A stretch of 10,449 nt of DNA from Myxococcales bacterium. GTDB lineage: Bacteria; Myxococcota; Polyangia; Fen-1088. Below the pieces are notes generated by a model. That model saw only the letters and a list, made by a program, of their open reading frames with translations. It searched no databases and had not been told where the DNA came from. Position numbers and translations under genes: made by a program. Shown in pieces: positions 7,007 to 10,449 of this stretch. Each line of letters begins with the position of its first letter. Position 1 is the first letter of the stretch. The stretch covers positions 1 to 10,449 of the forward strand of contig PMCR01000333.1 in assembly GCA_003155465.1 (NCBI GenBank), given 5' to 3'.

Positions 7007-7016
7007 ATCCGCGGAT
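7007..7016. promoter_or_regulatory. Palindrome ATCCGCGGAT, possible regulator site
   Basis: A perfect 10-bp palindrome centred about 85 bp upstream of the predicted rightward start and about 140 bp upstream of the leftward one. These are usual distances for sigma-54 enhancer-binding proteins. It is made of the same half-sites (ATCCGC/GCGGAT) as the palindrome at 7061-7070. Confidence 0.3.
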
Positions 7017-7060
7017 TCGATCTGTAAGAGCCCGGTGCCCGCGCAACGCCCTCGGGGACT

Positions 7061-7070
7061 GCGGATCCGC
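7061..7070. promoter_or_regulatory. Palindrome GCGGATCCGC abutting the -24 box
   Basis: A perfect 10-bp palindrome directly adjacent to the sigma-54 -24 element at 7071. It has the same half-sites as 7007-7016 in inverted order, with centres 54 bp apart. A protein bound here would probably interfere with sigma-54 polymerase, so if real it may be an operator. Confidence 0.25.
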
Positions 7071-7086
7071 TGGCACAGCCGTTGCT
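7071..7086 (+). promoter_or_regulatory. Sigma-54 (-24/-12) promoter of the microprotein-Sel1 operon
   Basis: TGGCACAGCCGTTGCT fits TGGCACG-N4-TTGCW at every conserved position except the seventh (A for G), with canonical GG-N10-GC spacing. Predicted transcription starts near 7097, about 91 nt before ATG 7188. Transcription from such promoters requires RpoN and an ATP-dependent enhancer-binding activator; neither is encoded in the window. Confidence 0.65.
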
Positions 7087-7113
7087 GTGAGTTGCGCTGT
7101 CAGCTCAAAGCCA

Positions 7114-7141
7114 TGGTGGATGAAATCCAAGGAGTCCACCA
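7114..7141 (+). promoter_or_regulatory. Leader hairpin in the predicted 5' UTR
   Basis: TGGTGGA (7114-7120) and TCCACCA (7135-7141) form a 7-bp stem with a 14-nt loop, in the predicted leader and about 35 nt before the Shine-Dalgarno. It overlaps an alternative in-frame ATG at 7113 and could hide it. A role is not established. Confidence 0.25.
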
Positions 7142-7175
7142 CTCGGATGCTCCGGCAGGGTTCGCGCCGGGCGTG

Positions 7176-7183
7176 AAAGGAGA
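7176..7183 (+). promoter_or_regulatory. Shine-Dalgarno AAAGGAGA
   Basis: A strong ribosome-binding site ending five nt before ATG 7188. It decides the start of the 21-residue microprotein over the in-frame ATGs at 7113 and 6966, which lack a comparable site. Confidence 0.75.
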
Positions 7184-7187
7184 AACC

Positions 7188-7253
7188 ATGCCTCTCATCT
7201 ATATTATAATCGCTGCTCTGGTGTGGGCTTTCCTCAGCGGGCTCCAAATGTAG
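7188..7253 (+). CDS. 21-residue membrane microprotein
   Basis: This very small gene encodes a peptide starting MPLIYIIIAALVW and ending LSGLQM. It has no charged residue and is hydrophobic throughout, so it should be a single membrane-spanning helix. Evidence that it is translated: an excellent AAAGGAGA Shine-Dalgarno at five-nt spacing, a predicted sigma-54 promoter 91 nt upstream of the start, and a position 32 nt before the next gene, which has its own GGAGG. I do not recognise it. Its size and composition resemble both single-helix regulatory subunits and small hydrophobic type I toxins, and no antisense RNA promoter is evident. An extension to ATG 7113 would give 46 residues (MVDEIQGVHH...) with a polar N-terminus and a poor ribosome site. 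The AT-rich stretch at 7200-7210 encodes IYIII and accounts for the local drop in GC. Confidence 0.6.
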   Translation: MPLIYIIIAALVWAFLSGLQM

Positions 7254-7285
7254 CGAGTCGGTAGTCACTCAACGGAGGTCGCGCC

Positions 7286-9781
7286 ATGACCCAGGTTCTG
7301 GAATTCGGCAGCAAGAAAGGCGCTGCGCTCGTGTGGGCCGTAATCCTCGCGACAGGGGCAGCCTGCGCGCAGGCGCCAGCGCGCGGGCCAGCGCCCGGCC
7401 CGGGCACGACGGTCAGCGGGACTGTTGCCAGCAAGCCACCAGGATTCGGGCCGACCTGCGAGGTCTCCCAGAAGGCATTCACCCCAGCTCTCGTCGGTGT
7501 GCGGCCTGTCGACCCGCCCGCGAAGGACGCGGATTTCACCAACTCCGGGGCTCTCGACAAGTTCTTGTCGGCTGGCGGGCATTCGCTGGCCATGAAGGAT
7601 AGTGGGGAGTGTTTCGACTTCGACCATGTGGTGAGCGGCGGAAGTCAGATGGGCATGCGTTCACGGGAGGCATGCGCCAGGATGTGGAACAGCTGCGATC
7701 GGGGACCGACCCTGGAAGTGGACGTCGCCCGTTGCATGCTGCCCTGCCGCTTGCTGAACGATCCGCCGCTGGAGGCTTGCGAGAAGGCCTGCGCGGTCGA
7801 TGGAACATCCTGTCGCCTCCTCGCGTACAGGCACCTCATGGGCCAGGGAACGCCGCGGAACGAGAGCGAGGCATTCCGGCTGCTTGAGAAGAGCTGTGCG
7901 GCAGGCGACCAGCTCGCTTGTTCCAAGCTGGGAAGCGCTCTCCTCGCCGGCGAGGGCGTCGCCAAGGACGAGCGCCGTGGTGTGGCTCTGCTCTCCGGTG
8001 CGTGTGACGCCCGGCTGGGCCTCGCGTGCGAATTGCTGGGCGACGCGCACGCCGAGGGTCAGGGCGTTCCGCAAGACGACGCGGCGGCCGTCGAACTGTA
8101 CCGGAAGGCCTGCGGGGCAGGGGGCCAAGAGGGAGACGGGAGCGGCGGGTGCACCAAGCTCGGCCGCATGTACCGCGCCGGCCGGGGCGTGCGGGCGGAC
8201 ACCTGCCTGGCCCACGGTGCGTTCGGCCTGGCCTGCGCCCGCAACGAGCCGGAGGGTTGCGCCGAGTTCTCGGAGGCGTACCTGCTCGGAACGGTGGTCG
8301 AGAAGGACCCGGCGCGTTGGGCTGAGTTGAACCAACGCTCGTGCGAAAAGAAGGAAAGGGCGGGGTGCATGCACCTGGCCCTGGGGGGCGGAGTCGTCGG
8401 CAGCGGCTCCGATCTCAAGCTGCTGGGGGCGCTGCAAGGGCGCGTCTGCTCTTCCGATGAGGACGACTCCGGAGCCTGTGCGGCCCTGCGGGTCGGGCTC
8501 AAGTGCCCGGAGGTCAGCAAGTCGATGTGCGCGGCCGCCGCGTACGTCTTCCTGGCGATGAACCAGACCAACGACTTCATCCCCTTCGAGTTGTTGCGGC
8601 AGACGTGCGAGCGCAGTGATCTGGCCGCGTGCCATTTCCTGGGTCTCCTCCACCGCGACAGCCGGGGTGTGCTCCACGACCCGGGCCGGGCCGAGGATAT
8701 CTTTCGTCGTGAATGCGAGAAGGGCGACGGGGACGGCTGCAGCGGGCTTGCACAGATGTGCGAGCGTGGCGACGGCGTTTCCAAGAACCTCGAGCGCGCC
8801 CTGGCTCTCCACGAAAAGGCCTGCGCCGCGGGCACCGCCGCATCATGTGTCTCTGCCGGCTTCCACTACGGCACCCCGACCGCGGCCACGAAGGACGATC
8901 TCACGCGCGCGGTCACCTTCTACCGGCGTGCCTGCGAAGATCTGAACGACGCGACCGGGTGCCGGAACCTGATCGTCGCACTGGGAAAGCTCGAGCCAGT
9001 TTCCGCTGACACACCCGACATCATGAAGACCCGCGAGCGGGCGTGCGCCCTCGGGGATCTCGATAACTGCTCGACGGTTGCCCTGGCCTTGCGCAGGGGG
9101 AAGGTCGAGCCGACCGAGCGCGAGCGCTCCAGTCGCCTGTTTCTTGCTGGATGCATGAACGCGCAGGAGAGCCGGCCGGGCGACTGCCTGGCCTACGGTG
9201 AGATGGTAGTGGCGGGGACGGTGCCCGCGGCCGAGGGCAAGGGGTCGGACTGGGCATTCGCGGAGGCATTCAGAAAGGCGCAGAAGGGTTGTGACGGTAC
9301 CGCGGTTGAGAACTGTTCGACCCTCGGCATACTCTACGAACTCGGGCGGGGAACTCCCAAGGATTCCGTGCGTGCATTCGCTGCGTACACGCGCGACTGC
9401 GACCGGGGCCTGTGCGCGAACGTCGGGTACGCCTATGCCGTGGGTGTGGGGGTTGTGCGCGACGAACGGCGAGCGCTGGAGGTGTTTCGGGAATCGTGCG
9501 CGACCCGCCCCGGCGACTACGCGTGCGCAAACCAGGGCTTCATGCAACTGCTCGGCCTGGGCGGGGCGCAAAGCAGGCCAAAGGCGCTGGCGCTGCTCCG
9601 GGCGGCAAAGTCCTCGATCGTCAATGGGCTCATCGACAGCTGCGACTCCGGGTGCGGCCGCGACTGCTCCATCCTTGGTGCCATCCTGCAGGCACGCGGG
9701 CAGAAGGCCGAGGCAGCCGAGAAGCTGAGGCGGGGCTGTACCCTGGGCGACGATCGGGCCTGCGAGCATCGGGTGCGCTGA
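7286..9781 (+). CDS. Exported Cys-rich Sel1-repeat protein
   Basis: The 831-residue product has an N-terminal export signal (hydrophobic core AALVWAVILATGAA) with likely signal peptidase I cleavage after ACAQA (residue 30). C27 lacks a good lipobox because Gly, not Leu, is at -3. An unrecognised Cys-containing region (about 56-165) is followed by Sel1-like helical repeats from about 170 to the end, of the type A-x-x-L-x-x-x-A-C-x7-C-x-x-L-G-x-x-x-x-x-G-x-G-V. Cys pairs spaced C-x7-C recur every 36-37 residues (204/212, 240/248, 441/449, 477/485, 513/521, 587/595). This is the pattern of Helicobacter Hcp-type Sel1 proteins, in which a disulfide pins each helix pair. These superhelical scaffolds bind partner proteins; the partner here is unknown. 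GGAGG at 7274-7278 sets the start. The repeats are degenerate in the middle (about 300-430). Confidence 0.85.
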   Translation: MTQVLEFGSKKGAALVWAVILATGAACAQAPARGPAPGPGTTVSGTVASKPPGFGPTCEVSQKAFTPALVGVRPVDPPAKDADFTNSGALDKFLSAGGHSLAMKDSGECFDFDHVVSGGSQMGMRSREACARMWNSCDRGPTLEVDVARCMLPCRLLNDPPLEACEKACAVDGTSCRLLAYRHLMGQGTPRNESEAFRLLEKSCAAGDQLACSKLGSALLAGEGVAKDERRGVALLSGACDARLGLACELLGDAHAEGQGVPQDDAAAVELYRKACGAGGQEGDGSGGCTKLGRMYRAGRGVRADTCLAHGAFGLACARNEPEGCAEFSEAYLLGTVVEKDPARWAELNQRSCEKKERAGCMHLALGGGVVGSGSDLKLLGALQGRVCSSDEDDSGACAALRVGLKCPEVSKSMCAAAAYVFLAMNQTNDFIPFELLRQTCERSDLAACHFLGLLHRDSRGVLHDPGRAEDIFRRECEKGDGDGCSGLAQMCERGDGVSKNLERALALHEKACAAGTAASCVSAGFHYGTPTAATKDDLTRAVTFYRRACEDLNDATGCRNLIVALGKLEPVSADTPDIMKTRERACALGDLDNCSTVALALRRGKVEPTERERSSRLFLAGCMNAQESRPGDCLAYGEMVVAGTVPAAEGKGSDWAFAEAFRKAQKGCDGTAVENCSTLGILYELGRGTPKDSVRAFAAYTRDCDRGLCANVGYAYAVGVGVVRDERRALEVFRESCATRPGDYACANQGFMQLLGLGGAQSRPKALALLRAAKSSIVNGLIDSCDSGCGRDCSILGAILQARGQKAEAAEKLRRGCTLGDDRACEHRVR

Positions 9782-9796
9782 GACGGAGCCAGGAAC

Positions 9797-10042
9797 ATGA
9801 ACCACAAGAGAAAGAGACCGGCCCACCAGAGGGCGGGCTGCAAGAGGTGCAAGCCTTGGAAGGATGAGCGTGATTTCAAGACGGACCGGTTCACGCCCGC
9901 CGAGCGCCGGCGGCTCCTGGGGGAAAGGGACGAACGACGCGCAGCCCCCGTTCCCAGGACGGTGAGTTCATCCGCGTGCCGACAGCCGGGAACCGCGGCT
10001 GCTCGACCAGCCAGCGCAAAAGCGCATCATGCTGTGAAATAA
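9797..10042 (+). CDS. Small basic C-x2-C protein
   Basis: The 81-residue product begins MNHKRKRPAHQRAGCKRC and continues KPWKDERDFKTDRFTPAERRRLL. It is very basic at the N-terminus, with one C-x2-C pair (C15, C18) in the context RAGC-x-x-CKPWK. From memory, short proteobacterial hypothetical proteins share a KR-x-x-RAGC-x-LCKP-x-K core, so the first about 45 residues are probably conserved and the Ala/Arg/Ser-rich tail is not. I know no function; a metal-binding or nucleic-acid-binding role is only a guess. ATG 9797 has GGAG at 9785-9788 (8-nt spacing) and lies 15 nt after the Sel1 gene's stop, so it is likely the last gene of that operon. No signal peptide is present, so it should stay in the cytoplasm, unlike its neighbours. 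Confidence 0.6.
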   Translation: MNHKRKRPAHQRAGCKRCKPWKDERDFKTDRFTPAERRRLLGERDERRAAPVPRTVSSSACRQPGTAAARPASAKAHHAVK

Positions 10043-10077
10043 CCACGAACTACGCGCGCCGGGCTGGTCATCGTGGT
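10042..10077 (+). terminator. Possible terminator hairpin after the small basic gene
   Basis: ACCACGA (10042-10048), beginning on the last base of the TAA stop, pairs with TCGTGGT (10071-10077) in a 7-bp stem with a 22-nt GC-rich loop. No T-run follows, so intrinsic termination is doubtful. Confidence 0.3.
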
Positions 10078-10101
10078 GCAGCAATCGAATTTCGGCCGGG
10101 C

Positions 10102-10107
10102 TAGACT
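10102..10107 (+). promoter_or_regulatory. Candidate -10 element (TAGACT) for tag
   Basis: TAGACT ends seven nt before ATG 10115 and there is no Shine-Dalgarno between them. This spacing would place transcription initiation at or next to the start codon, giving a leaderless mRNA. No convincing -35 box is visible at 16-18 nt upstream. Confidence 0.3.
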
Positions 10108-10114
10108 CGGCCGC

Positions 10115-10449
10115 ATGAGCAAATCGAAGACCTCAGTTGAACCCGTGCGGTGTGGCTGGGCCAGCGCGGAACCGATCTACGTGCGCTACCACGACGAAGA
10201 ATGGGGCGTGCCCGTCTACGACGATCGCGTGCTTTTCGAGTTCTTGGTGCTCGAAGGCGCGCAGGCAGGTCTGTCGTGGCTCACGATTTTGAAGAAACGG
10301 GAGGCGTACCGCAAAGCCTTCGACGAGTTCGACGCAGGCAAGGTCGCGCGCTACGGTGCTGCCAAGATCGCCGCGCTAATGGCGGACGCAGGCATTGTTC
10401 GCAATCACCTGAAGATCGAGTCGGCCGTCAAGAACGCGCGCGCCTTCCT
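10115..10449 (+). CDS. tag: DNA-3-methyladenine glycosylase I (partial, 3' end outside window)
   Basis: Tag removes 3-methyladenine from alkylated DNA by cleaving the N-glycosidic bond, the first step of base excision repair in the cytoplasm. The 111 visible codons match the family closely: VRCGWA, YHDEEWGVPVYDD, LFEFLVLEGAQAGLSW, TILKKREAYRKAFDEFD, DAGIVRNHLKIESAVKNARAF. Aligned to E. coli Tag with a nine-residue N-terminal extension, C13 and H26 correspond to zinc ligands C4 and H17, and E47 to the key Glu38 of the base pocket. The C-terminal zinc ligands lie beyond the window. The frame is open to the last base with no defect. The start at 10115 lacks a Shine-Dalgarno; no better ATG fits before RCGW. 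It is a housekeeping gene, probably unrelated to the preceding operon and separated from it by 72 nt. Confidence 0.96.
   Translation, partial: MSKSKTSVEPVRCGWASAEPIYVRYHDEEWGVPVYDDRVLFEFLVLEGAQAGLSWLTILKKREAYRKAFDEFDAGKVARYGAAKIAALMADAGIVRNHLKIESAVKNARAF

Larger units (their letters stand above)
6854..7187. promoter_or_regulatory. Divergent regulatory region, no gene
   Basis: This 334-nt gap separates the leftward kinase-like operon from the rightward microprotein/Sel1 operon. It holds two sigma-54-type promoters, two palindromes (7007-7016 and 7061-7070) and a leader hairpin. An open frame in phase with the microprotein runs back to about 6966, but the strong Shine-Dalgarno at 7176-7183 argues that it is not translated as one long protein. 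Confidence 0.65.

Noticed and set aside
6966..7187. A 95-residue reading of the microprotein frame
   Set aside because: It would run through the sigma-54 promoter and both palindromes and has no ribosome site; the strong one lies just before ATG 7188.
7205..7210. TATAAT as a sigma-70 -10 box
   Set aside because: It encodes hydrophobic residues within the microprotein gene and has no -35 element at 16-18 nt.
7661..9826. Long minus-strand open frames opposite the Sel1 gene
   Set aside because: Composition is skewed to Arg/Ala/Pro as in shadow frames, and the plus frame has clear periodic repeats.
10065..10080. GG-N10-GC match before tag as a sigma-54 site
   Set aside because: Only the two dinucleotides fit; about five other consensus positions fail, so it is chance in GC-rich DNA.
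1..10449. CRISPR array, IS element, prophage or tRNA/rRNA genes
   Set aside because: No short regularly spaced repeats, transposase or integrase frames, terminal inverted repeats, or cloverleaf/CCA patterns were seen; the repeats present are coding duplications.

Overview
The window is GC-rich DNA that looks like a chromosomal stretch from a myxobacterium-like member of Myxococcota. The grounds are secreted lipoproteins with long Asp/Ala/Pro/Ser linkers, short Cys-rich modules, WGSG-x-x-DV-type propeller repeats, a long Cys-rich Sel1-repeat protein, and two matches to sigma-54 promoters. This placement is an inference from protein style; no rRNA or marker gene is present. The only gene with a firm orthologous identity is tag (3-methyladenine DNA glycosylase I), cut by the right edge.

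Positions 1-3586 (+ strand) hold a run of predicted surface lipoproteins: the tail of a carboxypeptidase-regulatory-like repeat protein, a complete two-repeat version of it, a WGSG-repeat lipoprotein, and a lipoprotein that shares the N-terminal 87 residues of the propeller protein but has a different Cys-rich C-terminus. All three complete proteins have the lipobox Cys at residue 27. The genes and even two of the spacers (46-112 and 725-792) look like products of local duplication and module swapping.

Positions 3674-6853 (- strand) hold a two-gene operon, transcribed leftwards: a six-TM sensor-kinase-like protein, then, 12 nt after its stop, a secreted SH3 - L,D-transpeptidase - DUF1287 fusion predicted to remodel peptidoglycan. 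This operon converges on the lipoprotein run.

Positions 6854-7187 are a gene-free divergent regulatory region. It carries a sigma-54-type -24/-12 match on each strand, each correctly placed for its gene (6881-6896 on -, 7071-7086 on +), with two 10-bp palindromes built from GCGGAT/ATCCGC between them.

Positions 7188-10042 (+ strand) hold a probable operon: a 21-residue uncharged membrane microprotein with a strong Shine-Dalgarno sequence, an 831-residue exported Cys-rich Sel1-repeat protein, and an 81-residue basic protein with a C-x2-C motif. The most interesting hypothesis is that the two divergent operons form one sigma-54-controlled envelope module: sensor kinase, cell-wall enzyme, membrane microprotein and disulfide-rich periplasmic scaffold. 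tag follows, possibly from a leaderless transcript. No tRNA, rRNA, CRISPR array, IS element or transposase was seen.
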